This document shows, piece after piece, positions 9,038 to 18,119 of a stretch of 64,000 nt of DNA. The notes beneath the pieces are model-generated. The model was not told the DNA's origin. It was given only the letters and a program-made list of their open reading frames with translations, and did not search any database. Source of the DNA: Alloalcanivorax marinus. Its GTDB lineage: Bacteria; Pseudomonadota; Gammaproteobacteria; Pseudomonadales; Alcanivoracaceae. Where the stretch lies: positions 524,040 through 588,039 of the forward strand of contig NZ_JAEKJB010000002.1 of NCBI RefSeq assembly GCF_016785095.1. The letters are read 5' to 3'. The position numbers and the translations under genes are program-made. Every line of letters begins with the position of its first letter. The stretch's first letter is position 1.

Positions 9038-9643
9038 TTATTCCGAATACTGCCGGTATTGTTCTTCCAGCAATTCCTGCTGGCGCTGAAGTTCGAACTG
9101 CTGGGCGCGGGCGCGGGCGCGCTCCGCGTAGTTCTGGTAGGCCGGCAGTGCCACGGCGAGCAGCAGCCCCACCCAGGCCACCACCAGCACCAGCAAGGTA
9201 ACCGCTCCCACCACCAGGCCCGCGCCATTGGCGACCGGGCGCGGTCCGAATCGGTTTTCTGACGTGTTGCCCGGTACGAACAGCAGGACGACGGTGAGCA
9301 CCAGGTTCACCAGGGGCACCAGCGCCAGCAGAATCCACCAGCCCGAGAAGCCCAGATCGTTGAGCCGGCGCTTGCCGAATATCAGGCCCGACACCGCGCA
9401 CAGCACGGTCACCAGCAGCATCAGGGGCATCAGCACCATGCTGGCCGCCGATTCCGCCATGAACCCGGACACCAGCACGGAAGCGACGGTCAGCACGGCA
9501 TACAGGGCCGCCACCACCGCACCGCCGTAGACGAAATAGCGCAACCGTCCAAGACGGCCCTCGATAGCGAAAAAACGAGGCACGTAGGTAACGTCCGCCG
9601 GCGTGCCCGCCGCGCCTTCCGGTGGTGTATAGGGCTGGTTCAT
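9038..9643 (-). CDS. DUF805 family membrane protein (copy 1)
   Basis: 201 residues starting MNQPYTPPEGAAG, then the family hallmark GRLGRLRYFVYGG followed by four hydrophobic segments. The DUF805 motif KRRLNDLGFSGWWILLALVP is present. The C-terminal Gln/Glu-rich tail (QQFELQRQQELLEEQYRQY) is a predicted coiled coil. Function of DUF805 is unknown. A paralog with the same opening (MNQPYQAPEA) lies at 40209. Confidence 0.85.
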   Translation of the reverse strand: MNQPYTPPEGAAGTPADVTYVPRFFAIEGRLGRLRYFVYGGAVVAALYAVLTVASVLVSGFMAESAASMVLMPLMLLVTVLCAVSGLIFGKRRLNDLGFSGWWILLALVPLVNLVLTVVLLFVPGNTSENRFGPRPVANGAGLVVGAVTLLVLVVAWVGLLLAVALPAYQNYAERARARAQQFELQRQQELLEEQYRQYSE

Positions 9644-9733
9644 CGTGGTTCCCCCGATTCATGAGTGCGTTTCAAGCAAAGCGGGCATCATAGCCGGTCG
9701 CCGTCGCGCCAGCCATGAAGGGGTTGGCGTCGT

Positions 9734-10195
9734 TTACAGATAACGGCCGGCGGAGCCGATCACCACCACGATCAGGCCCAGCAGCAGGTTGAGCCCCACC
9801 AACTGGCGAATTTGTCCCACCCGGCGTGCGCCTTCGGCGGTGTCGCTGGCCGCCACCGCCTGCTTCAGGCGCCGGAACGGCGCGAAGTATACATGGGCGA
9901 AGATCAGCATCATCACGATGCCCAGCCCGAGCATGGCGTGGATATGCCAGCCGACTTTGGCCATGCCGCCGTAGACGCCGAAAATCATGCCGAAGCCGGT
10001 GGCCAGCAACAGCGCCACCGCCGCCCACACCCAGACGAAGAACCGGCCCAGGGTTTCCGCCCACAGGCGGGGTCGCCAGGCGGGGTCGATCACCGCGCCC
10101 ACCGCCGGGCGCATCGCCATGTAAGCGTAGAACATACCGCCTACCCAGATCACGGCGGCGAGCAGGTGAAGGGCGAGGGGAAGGGCCATGGCCAT
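9734..10195 (-). CDS. CopD-like small integral membrane protein
   Basis: 153 residues with four hydrophobic segments. The opening MALPLALHLLAAVIWVGGMF and the later GWHIHAMLGLGIVMMLIFAHVYF place His residues within membrane helices, as in the CopD / CopD-like family (copper resistance or cytochrome-like heme binding). No CopC or copper-efflux neighbour is present, so copper transport is not shown. It is divergent from the decarboxylase gene. Confidence 0.65.
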   Translation of the reverse strand: MAMALPLALHLLAAVIWVGGMFYAYMAMRPAVGAVIDPAWRPRLWAETLGRFFVWVWAAVALLLATGFGMIFGVYGGMAKVGWHIHAMLGLGIVMMLIFAHVYFAPFRRLKQAVAASDTAEGARRVGQIRQLVGLNLLLGLIVVVIGSAGRYL

Positions 10196-10292
10196 GGTGG
10201 TCTCCGGGGTTGGTAATCAGGGCCGGCCAGTCTATAAAAAAAAGCCTTGGAAGTATCTCCCCAAGGGGGGCGGAGCTTGCTACCTTTGGCGC

Positions 10293-10310
10293 CCGTTGCC
10301 ATCGCAACGG
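10293..10310 (+). promoter_or_regulatory. Hairpin in the leader of the decarboxylase gene
   Basis: A 7-bp perfect stem CCGTTGC/GCAACGG with a CATC loop lies 53 bases before the decarboxylase start codon. It could be part of a 5' regulatory leader; nothing identifies a ligand. Confidence 0.25.
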
Positions 10311-10362
10311 ATCGTGCCCATTTACGGGCCGGGTCAGCGCGCACAAGAGGAAAAACGCTCCC

Positions 10363-11535
10363 ATGACCATCGAGGCCATTCGCGTCGAGGATTATTACGA
10401 ACCGGCGGTGTTCCGCCGCATCAAGGACCTGGCGGACACCCAGGAAACGCCCTTCGTGGTGATCGACACCGAGACGGTCGGCCGCCATTACGACCAGCTC
10501 ATCGAGCAGTTTCCGTTTGCCCGCGTCCACTACGCGGTGAAGGCCAACCCGGCCCCGGAGCTGATCACCCTGCTGCGCGACCGGGGCGCCAACTTCGACA
10601 TCGCCTCCATCCATGAGCTGGATAAGGTGATGGGCCTGGGCGTGGCGGCGGAGCGCTGCATCTTCGGCAACACCATCAAGAAGGCCCGGGATATTCGCGC
10701 CTTCCACGAAAAGGGCGTACGCATGTTCGCCACCGACTCGGAGGCGGATCTGCGCAACATCGCCAAGGCGGCGCCGGGTTCACGGGTGTATGTGCGCATC
10801 CTTACCGAGGGCACGCACACCGCCGACTGGCCGTTGTCGCGCAAGTTCGGCTGTCAGACCGACATGGCTCTGGATCTCATGATCCTGGCCCGGGATCTGG
10901 GCCTGGAACCCTACGGGGTGTCCTTCCATGTGGGATCGCAGCAACGGGATATCGGCGCCTGGGATGCCGCCATCGGCAAGGTCAAGATCATGTTCGAGCG
11001 GCTCCGCGAGGAAGTCGGCATCGAGCTCAGGATGATCAACCTGGGCGGCGGCTTCCCCGCCAACTACATCGCCAAGACCAACGATCTGGAAACCTACGCC
11101 TCGGAAATCATCCGTTTCCTCAAGGAGGATTTCGGCGAGGACCTGCCGGAGATCATCCTGGAGCCGGGCCGTTCGCTGATCGCCAACGCCGGGGTGCTGG
11201 TCAGTGAGGTGGTGCTCATTTCCCGTAAATCCCGTACCGCCCTGCAGCGCTGGGTATTCACCGACGTGGGCAAGTTCTCTGGCCTGATCGAGACCCTGGA
11301 CGAAGCCATCAAATACCCGATCCATACAGAGAAGAAAGGGGAAATGGAAGAGGTGGTGATCGCCGGCCCCACCTGCGACAGCGCCGATATCATGTACGAG
11401 AACTACAAGTATGGCCTGCCGCTGAATCTGGCCATCGGTGACCGGTTGTACTGGTTCTCCACGGGCGCCTACACGACCAGCTACAGCGCCGTGGAATTCA
11501 ACGGTTTCCCACCGCTGAAAAGCTACTTCGTGTAG
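10363..11535 (+). CDS. Fold-type III PLP-dependent ornithine/lysine decarboxylase
   Basis: 390 residues, similar in length to the short bacterial alanine-racemase-fold ODC/LDC enzymes. PLP lysine lies in HYAVKANP (K60); the phosphate-binding glycine stretch is INLGGGFPANY; EPGRSLIANAG binds the cofactor; the C-terminal GPTCDSADIM (C338, D339) provides the second-site residues that complete the active site across the dimer. The enzyme makes putrescine and/or cadaverine. Sequence alone does not separate ornithine from lysine use. The start at 10363 follows AAGAGG. Confidence 0.88.
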   Translation: MTIEAIRVEDYYEPAVFRRIKDLADTQETPFVVIDTETVGRHYDQLIEQFPFARVHYAVKANPAPELITLLRDRGANFDIASIHELDKVMGLGVAAERCIFGNTIKKARDIRAFHEKGVRMFATDSEADLRNIAKAAPGSRVYVRILTEGTHTADWPLSRKFGCQTDMALDLMILARDLGLEPYGVSFHVGSQQRDIGAWDAAIGKVKIMFERLREEVGIELRMINLGGGFPANYIAKTNDLETYASEIIRFLKEDFGEDLPEIILEPGRSLIANAGVLVSEVVLISRKSRTALQRWVFTDVGKFSGLIETLDEAIKYPIHTEKKGEMEEVVIAGPTCDSADIMYENYKYGLPLNLAIGDRLYWFSTGAYTTSYSAVEFNGFPPLKSYFV

Positions 11536-11578
11536 GTGTCGCTCACGCTGCCTTGACCGTATTCTGAGACATTCTTCC

Positions 11579-11630
11579 CTAAAGCGCTTTACGCGCGGCA
11601 AGAAAAAGCGGCAAGCTTTAGCCCCTTTTT
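11579..11630 (+). terminator. Probable terminator of the decarboxylase gene
   Basis: A 7-bp stem CTAAAGC/GCTTTAG encloses a 29-base loop and is followed by CCCCTTTTT. It sits between the decarboxylase stop and the next start, in the right place for an intrinsic terminator, although the large loop makes this uncertain. Confidence 0.4.
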
Positions 11631-11631
11631 C

Positions 11632-12417
11632 ATGGTTGTGCATATGGGGAGAGGCATGCTGAAGCAGGCCCGAAGATGGTTTGAGGACCGAAAACTGGCG
11701 CGGTTGCCGGTGGATCGGGACCAATGGGAGGAGGCGGTGGCCCGCTGGCCGGTGGCCGCCCGCTATGAAGGCGCGCAGCGCGATCGGTTGTTCGAGATGA
11801 CGCTGCGCTTTCTGGTCCGCAAGGAACTGGCCAGCGGTGGCGGGTTCGAGCTGGACGACGGTATGCGCCTGCTGATCGCCACCATGGCGGTGGTGCCGGT
11901 GCTGGAGCTGGGCCTGGACTGGTACGACGGCTGGTACACGGTGATCGTCTACGAGGACACCTTCGTGACCCCGGAAGGGGAAATGGACCAGTACGGCGTG
12001 GTCCACGAAGAAGGCCGGGTGCTGGCCGGCGAGGCCTGGCTGCAAGGGCCGGTGATTCTATCCTGGGGCGACATCCGTCGCGCCAGTGCCGAGGACGGCT
12101 ACAACGTGGTCATCCACGAGCTTTCCCACAAGCTGGACATGCTGGCCGAGGGTGCCAATGGCGCGCCGCCGTTGCATCCAGGCATGGACGGCGAGCATTG
12201 GCATGAGGTATTCAGCCATGCCTGGCAGGCGTTGCAAAGCGCCGAGAAGGGCGGTCACCCGTTTCTCGACCCCTATGCCCTGGAGGACCCGGCGGAGTTT
12301 TTCGCCGTCGCCTCCGAGAGCTTTTTCGAGGCGCCGGCCTACCTGCGCCGGGTGCTGCCGGACGTCTACGAGCAACTGGCGCTGTTTTATCGTCAGCGCC
12401 CGGGCGGGGATCGTTAG
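11632..12417 (+). CDS. mtfA: Zinc-dependent peptidase MtfA (M90 family)
   Basis: 261 residues. The metal motif is HELSHKLDM (H162, E163, H166), followed further on by EDPAEFFAVASESFFEAP, which carries the third metal-binding Glu of MtfA. In E. coli MtfA binds and inactivates the repressor Mlc and has aminopeptidase activity. No Mlc or ptsG gene is nearby, so the partner here is unknown. Start is uncertain: ATG codons at 11632, 11644 and 11656 are all in frame, and the last has GGGGAGAGG directly before it. Confidence 0.88.
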   Translation: MVVHMGRGMLKQARRWFEDRKLARLPVDRDQWEEAVARWPVAARYEGAQRDRLFEMTLRFLVRKELASGGGFELDDGMRLLIATMAVVPVLELGLDWYDGWYTVIVYEDTFVTPEGEMDQYGVVHEEGRVLAGEAWLQGPVILSWGDIRRASAEDGYNVVIHELSHKLDMLAEGANGAPPLHPGMDGEHWHEVFSHAWQALQSAEKGGHPFLDPYALEDPAEFFAVASESFFEAPAYLRRVLPDVYEQLALFYRQRPGGDR

Positions 12418-12704
12418 CGCGGGTCCAGGAATCGTTCCAGGCGTCGTCGCAGGGCCGCGTTCTCCCGACGCAGGCGCCGGTTTTCCTCGCTCAGTTCCAA
12501 CGCCAGGGCGACACCGCTCCAGTCCATGGCCAGATCCCGGTGCAGCCGCGCCGCCCGGGTCACCAGCACGGTGACGGTTTCGTCGAACAGCCAGTGAGGG
12601 TCGTGGCTGTCCGGCTCGATGATGCCCAGTTCGACGATCTCGGTGACCGTGGCCACCGGCAGGGCCACGCGTCGGGACAGTTCGGTGAGGGTCAGTCGGC
12701 TCAT
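12414..12704 (-). CDS. cbpM: Chaperone modulator CbpM
   Basis: 96 residues, starting [16 protein letters not shown] with a MerR-like winged-helix and ending in a basic coiled coil ([21 protein letters not shown]). CbpM binds the J-domain of CbpA and inhibits it. The gene overlaps the stop of cbpA by 4 bases, so the two are translationally coupled, and its own stop overlaps the convergent mtfA stop by 4 bases. Confidence 0.9.
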   Translation of the reverse strand: MSRLTLTELSRRVALPVATVTEIVELGIIEPDSHDPHWLFDETVTVLVTRAARLHRDLAMDWSGVALALELSEENRRLRRENAALRRRLERFLDPR

Positions 12705-13603
12705 GCTCGTTTCTCCCAGTCCGCGCGTGGATCGAAGCCCGCCCGGTCAGCCAGTTGCCGCCAGAGTGCGAGGCTTTCTTCGTCCTGGTGCTCGGGCAGC
12801 ACCACCTTGAGCACCGCGTACAGGTCACCGGTATGGCGCTGGCCGACGAGGCCCTTGCCCTTGATGCGCAGGCGGCGACCATTCTGGCTGTTGGCCGGCA
12901 CCGTCAGGCTGATGCGTCCGCTCAGGGTGGGCACCGATACCTTGGCGCCGAGCACCGCCTCCCAGGGCGCCACCGGCACCGTCACGAGCAGGTCGTGGCC
13001 GTCCACGTCGAACAAAGGGTGGGGCACCAGCCGCACGCGCAGATAGAGGTCGCCGGCGGGGCCGCCGTCCAGGCCCGGGGCACCCTGACCCTTGAGCCGG
13101 ATGCGTTCGTTGTCGCCGGTACCGGCGGGCACGGTCACGTTCAGAGTGCGATCACCGACCCGGATTTGCTTGCGAGTATCCGCCACGGTGTCTTCCAGAA
13201 ACAGGGGCAGCTCCACCTCCAGATCCCGCCCGGCACGGGGCCCGCCGCGCTGGCTGAAACCGCCGCCACCACCGAAAATCGATTGGAAAAAGTCCGAGAA
13301 CGCGCCGGCGTCATCGAAATGCGCCTCGCCGCCACCCTGGCGGAAACCCTGCCAGCCGTCGGGGCCGGCCTGGCCGCCGCCGCTTTGCCGATAGCGCCGC
13401 AACTGGTCGTATTCGGCGCGTTTTTCCGGGTCCTTGAGCACGTGATAGGCCTCCGACACCGCCTTGAATTTGCTCTCGGCGTCGTCGTCACTGCTCACGT
13501 CCGGGTGGTATTTGCGCGCCAACTTCCGGTACGCGCCCTTGATGGCCTTGTCGTCGGCATCCGGTTTGATGCCGAGAATGTCGTAGTAGTCCTTGAACTC
13601 CAT
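12701..13603 (-). CDS. cbpA: DnaJ-family co-chaperone CbpA
   Basis: 300 residues. The J-domain covers about 1-70 with the HPD motif at 33-35. A Gly/Phe-rich stretch follows ([20 protein letters not shown]), then two beta-barrel C-terminal substrate-binding domains ending [19 protein letters not shown]. There is no zinc finger, so it is the CbpA (type II DnaJ) form. It stimulates DnaK ATPase and binds curved DNA in E. coli. AAGGAG precedes the start. Confidence 0.93.
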   Translation of the reverse strand: MEFKDYYDILGIKPDADDKAIKGAYRKLARKYHPDVSSDDDAESKFKAVSEAYHVLKDPEKRAEYDQLRRYRQSGGGQAGPDGWQGFRQGGGEAHFDDAGAFSDFFQSIFGGGGGFSQRGGPRAGRDLEVELPLFLEDTVADTRKQIRVGDRTLNVTVPAGTGDNERIRLKGQGAPGLDGGPAGDLYLRVRLVPHPLFDVDGHDLLVTVPVAPWEAVLGAKVSVPTLSGRISLTVPANSQNGRRLRIKGKGLVGQRHTGDLYAVLKVVLPEHQDEESLALWRQLADRAGFDPRADWEKRA

Positions 13604-13795
13604 AATCGCCGCGAACTCCTTGGGAGTCTTCGTTCTGAATGTCCTTTTTATGGCGTCACGGCGGGCTTTTACAAGCCTTTACCAGCGCCCCGGACCGCTT
13701 TTCCCATGCCAATGCTATTTTAGTTCCAGTCAGTGTTTTTTGACGAAAATCAGCAAGTTGAGCCAGCGAGCTGGACCAGGGAAAAGGAGAGCGGC

Positions 13796-14926
13796 TTGAA
13801 GATTCTCGACACCACCCTGTTTTACACCCAGGCAAGCGGGGGTGTGCGTACCTACGTGGACGCCAAACGACAGGCATTATTGCGACGCGGCGGCATGGGC
13901 CACAAGGTGGTGATGCCCGGCGCCGGGGTGCGTTTCGACGAGGACTTCATCGAGCTGCCGGCCATGCCGTTGCCACTGGCGCCCGGTTACCGGTTCCCTC
14001 TGCGGCTGGGGTTGTGGGCCAGCGTCATGGCGGGGCTGCAGCCGGACCTGATCGAGGCCGGTGATCCCTATACGCCGGCCTGGGCCGCTCAACGCGCCGC
14101 GCGCCTGCTGGACGTCCCGGCGGTCGGTTTTTATCACTCGGATCTCATGTCGCTGGTGCATCACCGGGTCGGCGCCTGGCTCGACTCGGGTAGCCGTTCC
14201 TACATTCGCCGTCTGTACCGGGGGTTCGATCTGGTGCTCAGCCCCAGCCATTTGATGGCCCGGCGCCTTGAACAGTGTGGGGTGGAGGACGTCCAGGTGC
14301 AGCCGCTGGGCGTTGATCTGGAGGCCTTCCGGCCCGACCGCGCCAAGCCGGACGCCCGGCGCCGGCTTGGCATCGACGACGATCGTCCATTGCTGGTGTT
14401 CGCCGGTCGTGGCACCCAGGAAAAGAACATCCCGGTGCTGCTGGAGGCGATGCGTCACCTGCCGGAGTATCACTTGCTGTTGATCGGTACCGGGCTGCAG
14501 CCGGACGCGCCCTCCAATGTGTCGGTGATCCATGAATTCTGTCCGGCTCCGGAAGTGGCCGGTTGGATGGCGGCGGCGGACGCGCTGGTGCACGCCGGTG
14601 ACCAGGAGACCTTTGGCCTGGTGGCCCTGGAAGGCATGGCCTGCGGCTTGCCGGTGGTGTGCGCCGACGCCGGCGCGCTGCCGGAGGTGGTGCCGGAACA
14701 ATGCGGTCGACGCGCCGCCCCTAACGACGGTGGTGCCTTCGCCGAGGCGATCCGCGACCTGTTCGAGAACGACGATCCGGCGGCTCTGGGTCAGGCGGCA
14801 CGGGCCCATGTGGAAGGCCGGCACAGCTGGAACGTGGTGGTCGACAATCTGCTCGCCCACTACCGGCGCGTGCTGGGTGAACACGAGCAACCGTCGATGG
14901 TGCCGAGCCATGAATCCCATTCCTGA
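13796..14926 (+). CDS. GT4 family glycosyltransferase
   Basis: 376 residues from a TTG start, chosen because AAAGGAGAG lies 6 bases upstream and the family begins with the strand LKILDTTLFYTQASGGV. It has two Rossmann domains: the N-terminal GG loop (QASGGVRTYV) and the C-terminal nucleotide-sugar site FAGRGTQEKNIPVLLEAM, then ETFGLVALEGMACGLPVV with the EX7E signature. It would transfer a sugar from a nucleotide donor to a lipid or polysaccharide acceptor at the inner membrane face. It overlaps the next gene by 17 bases, making one operon. Confidence 0.88.
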   Translation: MKILDTTLFYTQASGGVRTYVDAKRQALLRRGGMGHKVVMPGAGVRFDEDFIELPAMPLPLAPGYRFPLRLGLWASVMAGLQPDLIEAGDPYTPAWAAQRAARLLDVPAVGFYHSDLMSLVHHRVGAWLDSGSRSYIRRLYRGFDLVLSPSHLMARRLEQCGVEDVQVQPLGVDLEAFRPDRAKPDARRRLGIDDDRPLLVFAGRGTQEKNIPVLLEAMRHLPEYHLLLIGTGLQPDAPSNVSVIHEFCPAPEVAGWMAAADALVHAGDQETFGLVALEGMACGLPVVCADAGALPEVVPEQCGRRAAPNDGGAFAEAIRDLFENDDPAALGQAARAHVEGRHSWNVVVDNLLAHYRRVLGEHEQPSMVPSHESHS

Positions 14927-15686
14927 TCTCGGCCCCGCTTTCTTTCTGTCGCTGCATGATGTGGCGCCGCACAGCTGGCCGCTGTACCGGGCCTTCCTGG
15001 CCGAGTTGGAGCGGTCGGAGGAGGGCGGTCGGCTGGCGTGCACCTTGCTGGCGGTACCGGATTTTCACCACCGGGACACGGCCGAGCGCCATCCCGGCTT
15101 TTGCCAGGACCTCCGTGAGCGCCAGCGGGCCGGCGATGAGCTGGTGCTGCATGGTTTCTACCACGAGGACGATGGGCCGCCGCCGCGCGGGCCCGGCGCG
15201 CTGCTGCGGCGCCGGGTGCTGACCCACGAAGGCGAATTCTCGGCGCTCAGCGGCGGCGAGGCGGCGCGTCGTATCCGCGACGGGTTGTCCTTGTTCTACG
15301 GCCAGGGCTGGCGCACGGACGGCTTCGTACCGCCCGGCTGGGTCACCAATGAAGCCAGCCGCCGGGCGATCCGCGAGGCGGGTTTCGCCTACCGCACCGA
15401 CGCCAGCGCTCTTTACCGCCTGCCCGACGAGCGCCGGTTGCCACTGCCCACGCTGGTGATGTCATCCCGCTCCGCCTGGCGGCGGCGCCTGTTCGTGGCG
15501 CTTAACCGGCTACGACTGTGGCGCTACCGGCATGCCCCGGTGATCCGCCTGGCGTTGCATCCCGTGGACCTGCGCCACGAAGAAAGCCGCCGGTTCTGGC
15601 TCGATACCGTGCGCCTGCTGCGACGGCAACGTCGTTGCGTCACCAAACGTCGCTGGCTGCTGGAACAGGCCGGGGCGGCGCGATGA
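14910..15686 (+). CDS. DUF2334 / polysaccharide-deacetylase-like protein
   Basis: 258 residues. It begins FFLSLHDVAPHSWPLYRAFL; the S-x-HD motif supplies the metal Asp/His seen in DUF2334 and related NodB-like folds. ELVLHGFYHEDD provides a His pair (H-x3-H) and FVPPGWVTNEASRRAI the substrate loop. Members are thought to deacetylate or otherwise process glycans; no activity is shown for this one. ATG at 14910 lies inside the preceding GT4 gene, and its TGA overlaps the next ATG. Confidence 0.75.
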   Translation: MNPIPDLGPAFFLSLHDVAPHSWPLYRAFLAELERSEEGGRLACTLLAVPDFHHRDTAERHPGFCQDLRERQRAGDELVLHGFYHEDDGPPPRGPGALLRRRVLTHEGEFSALSGGEAARRIRDGLSLFYGQGWRTDGFVPPGWVTNEASRRAIREAGFAYRTDASALYRLPDERRLPLPTLVMSSRSAWRRRLFVALNRLRLWRYRHAPVIRLALHPVDLRHEESRRFWLDTVRLLRRQRRCVTKRRWLLEQAGAAR

Positions 15687-16675
15687 GACGTCACTGGCGG
15701 TGGCTGCTGCTGGCGGCCCTGGTAGTGGGCGCCACGGTGCCGCTGGTAATGGGCGGCCCGGCGGCGTTCCATGAGCTGGTACGGCTGCCCCCGTCCTGGC
15801 TGCTGGGCATGCTGGCGCTGATTGGCCTGTGTTGGAACCTGAACGCCTGGCGCCTGCGGCTGATGCTTAATGGCCGGGCACCGGGTATGGGCCACGGGTC
15901 GGCCCTGGCCACGGTGGTGGTCACTGAATTCAGCCTGAACGCCACTCCCGGCGGTAGCGGTGCTCCTTTTACCCTGGCGGCGCTGTTGTCACGGTATGGC
16001 GTGGCCCCGGCCCGGGCCACCGCGGTGCTGGCCGTGGACCAGCTCACCGACATGCTGGTGTTCGCGACCCTGTTGCCCACCGTGGCGCTGTATGGTTTGG
16101 CCCGTTATCTGGACTGGGGCGGCTGGTGGCAACTGGCGGTGCCGTTGGGACTGCTGGTGGGGGGCCTGGCGTTGGTGACGTTGCTGGCCCGGCATCAGCG
16201 TCGCGTGTTGATCGCGTCCGGGGACCTGCTGGCCTGGTTGGGCCTGCGCCGACGGCGTCGGTATCGCATGGCGCGGGCGGTGTTGCGCTTTCGCCGGGGG
16301 CTGGAGGAGACCCTGGCGGTGCCGCGCCGTCGGTTGCTGCTGATGTTCGCGCTGTGTCTGCTGCACTGGTTGCTGCGCTACTCGGTGATTTACCTGGCGG
16401 TGCTGGCCCTGGGCGAGCACCTGGACTGGACCTACGGGTTCTTCGTGCAGATGGTGGCCATGGGCGCCGGCCATCTGACCCTGCTGCCCGGTGGCGCCGG
16501 CGGCGCCGAGGTGGCCGGCGCGGCGCTGCTCAATCCCTGGCTGGGCACGGTGACCGCCGCCACGGTGATCGTGATCTGGCGCTTCGTGACCTTCTACTGG
16601 TATCTGATCGCCGGCGGTCTGGTGATGCTGTTCCTGGGCTTCAAGGAAGCCCGCCCGCTGATGAACGGCGGATAA
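15683..16675 (+). CDS. Flippase-like membrane protein (LPG synthase TM / YbhN family)
   Basis: 330 residues with about eight hydrophobic segments, starting RRHWRWLLLAALVVG. The family motifs are visible: NAWRLRLML, TEFSLNATPGGSGAPFTLAALL with its PGGxG turn, and near the end GHLTLLPGGAGGAEVAGAALL. This is the UPF0104/lysylphosphatidylglycerol-synthase transmembrane family, often found beside glycosyltransferases and proposed to flip lipid-linked products. It overlaps the upstream gene as ATGA, so GT4, deacetylase-like and flippase-like proteins are probably made together. Confidence 0.8.
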   Translation: MRRHWRWLLLAALVVGATVPLVMGGPAAFHELVRLPPSWLLGMLALIGLCWNLNAWRLRLMLNGRAPGMGHGSALATVVVTEFSLNATPGGSGAPFTLAALLSRYGVAPARATAVLAVDQLTDMLVFATLLPTVALYGLARYLDWGGWWQLAVPLGLLVGGLALVTLLARHQRRVLIASGDLLAWLGLRRRRRYRMARAVLRFRRGLEETLAVPRRRLLLMFALCLLHWLLRYSVIYLAVLALGEHLDWTYGFFVQMVAMGAGHLTLLPGGAGGAEVAGAALLNPWLGTVTAATVIVIWRFVTFYWYLIAGGLVMLFLGFKEARPLMNGG

Positions 16676-16700
16676 AAAAATCCCCGGCCGGGGCCGGGGA
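16674..16700 (-). terminator. Rho-independent terminator of the amine dehydrogenase operon
   Basis: Read on the minus strand, a perfect 9-bp GC stem (TCCCCGGCC with GGCCGGGGA, 2-base loop) is followed directly by seven T residues. It sits just after the porin stop at 16735, marking the end of the minus-strand operon. Its T-run overlaps the stop codon of the convergent flippase-like gene. Confidence 0.85.
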
Positions 16701-16734
16701 GATAGACACGCTTCAAGGTGCGTCGAGCGTTAAA

Positions 16735-18063
16735 TCAGAAACCAAAGGCCAGAATCAGCTGGGTGTAGAGGTTGCCGTCGTCGTTGCCAAGCTGGGTGCC
16801 ACCTTCGGCGGCGGAGGCGTCCGGCTGGTACAGCCCGACCAGCGGGATGATCGCCAGGTTCGGCGTTACGCCCCATTCCACGAACAGATCGAACTCGCGG
16901 GCATCCAGGTTGCCGCCGGCGCCCTTGTCCAGGGTGGTGAAGTCATAGGCCAGCAGGCCCACCGCCAGGTTTTCCCGGGGCGCGGCGTGCACGGCCACGT
17001 TGTGGACCTTGGCGTTGGTATTGAACGGCCCCGCGTAGTTGGCCGCCACCTCGCCCTGGAACCAGGTGCCGAGGGTGCGCCCGTTGCCGTAGAACATCGG
17101 GTCGAAACCCTCGGAGAAGCGGCTGTAGCGGTAGTTCACGCTGGGCTGCCAGGGCGCGTCGGCGAACGTCCAGCCGGCTTCCACGTACCAGGCGTCTTCA
17201 TCGCCCTGGTCCTGGTCCTGCCAGGCGTATTCTCCGGACAGGAACAGGTTTTCGACGCCGGCGCTGCCCTGGTAGCGCAGGCTCCAGGTTTCCATGCCGT
17301 CGCGTTGCGGGTACAGGAAGGCCAGGTCTTCTTCCACATCGTCCACCTTGATGTAGCTGAGGCCCACGGTGCCGTTCTCGCCGACGTGCTCCAGGTTGCC
17401 CACCTTCATGGACGCTTCCACCTGGGCCGGGTTGTCCGACTCGATCCACATGGCGTCGCCGCGCCAGCCGCTGTCGCCGCCCAGGCTGAGCACGGCGGTC
17501 TTGTCGAAGGCCTGGCGGGCGGCCAGGTAGTAGGCGCCACCCCGGTCGAGCAGGCCGCCGGCGATGCCCTCACCGAAGTTGAGCGCGTCACCGGCGATCA
17601 GGAAGCCATCGCCCAGTGTGATGGCCTGGCGCCCGGCGGAAAGGGCCACGCCGTCTTCTCCCAGTGCCGGGAACAGATCCCCGGAGCGCCAGCCCAGATA
17701 GGCGTCTTCCACGTCGGTTTCCCGCTCATCGCCGTTGCTGAAACCGGCGGCGTCGCCGTCGCCCCAGGTGCCGCCACTGAGGGCGTTGAGGGCACCGAAC
17801 AGGCGGCCGGCGCCCAATTCCTGTTCCAGGGCGAAGCCGTATTTGAGGTAGCCTTCCTGCCAGCTGGAGGAGCCTTCGCTCTTGCTGCCGGCGGTGGCGT
17901 AGTTTTCCTCGCTGTGGAAGGCGCCGGCCACGCCTTCCACGGTGAGATCCAGTTGCGTGGTGTCGTTGGCCACCAGCTCCAGGGCCTGGGCCTGGACCCC
18001 CAGGGCGGTCAGTGAACAGGCAAGCAGGGCCCGTTTCACGGCTTTCGGATAAGCAGTGATCAT
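16735..18063 (-). CDS. Outer-membrane beta-barrel protein (porin-like) of the amine dehydrogenase operon
   Basis: 442 residues. A signal peptide is visible (positively charged start, ALLACSLTALGVQAQA, cleavage near residue 27). The mature protein is rich in alternating beta strands with acidic loops, and it ends ...YTQLILAFGF, a C-terminal Phe typical of BamA-recognised outer-membrane barrels. No named porin family was recognised with certainty. As the last gene of the operon, it may admit amines to the periplasm where the dehydrogenase works. That role is inferred from position only. Confidence 0.7.
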   Translation of the reverse strand: MITAYPKAVKRALLACSLTALGVQAQALELVANDTTQLDLTVEGVAGAFHSEENYATAGSKSEGSSSWQEGYLKYGFALEQELGAGRLFGALNALSGGTWGDGDAAGFSNGDERETDVEDAYLGWRSGDLFPALGEDGVALSAGRQAITLGDGFLIAGDALNFGEGIAGGLLDRGGAYYLAARQAFDKTAVLSLGGDSGWRGDAMWIESDNPAQVEASMKVGNLEHVGENGTVGLSYIKVDDVEEDLAFLYPQRDGMETWSLRYQGSAGVENLFLSGEYAWQDQDQGDEDAWYVEAGWTFADAPWQPSVNYRYSRFSEGFDPMFYGNGRTLGTWFQGEVAANYAGPFNTNAKVHNVAVHAAPRENLAVGLLAYDFTTLDKGAGGNLDAREFDLFVEWGVTPNLAIIPLVGLYQPDASAAEGGTQLGNDDGNLYTQLILAFGF

Positions 18064-18119
18064 GGTTGAGTCTCCATTCGGGTGAAGCCCGCGCCGGCGG
18101 CGCGGGCCGCGGGATCAGC

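Noticed and set aside
9734..10195. Copper importer CopD
   Set aside because: The four-helix pattern and His residues fit the wider CopD-like family, but there is no CopC and no other copper gene, so a copper role is not claimed.
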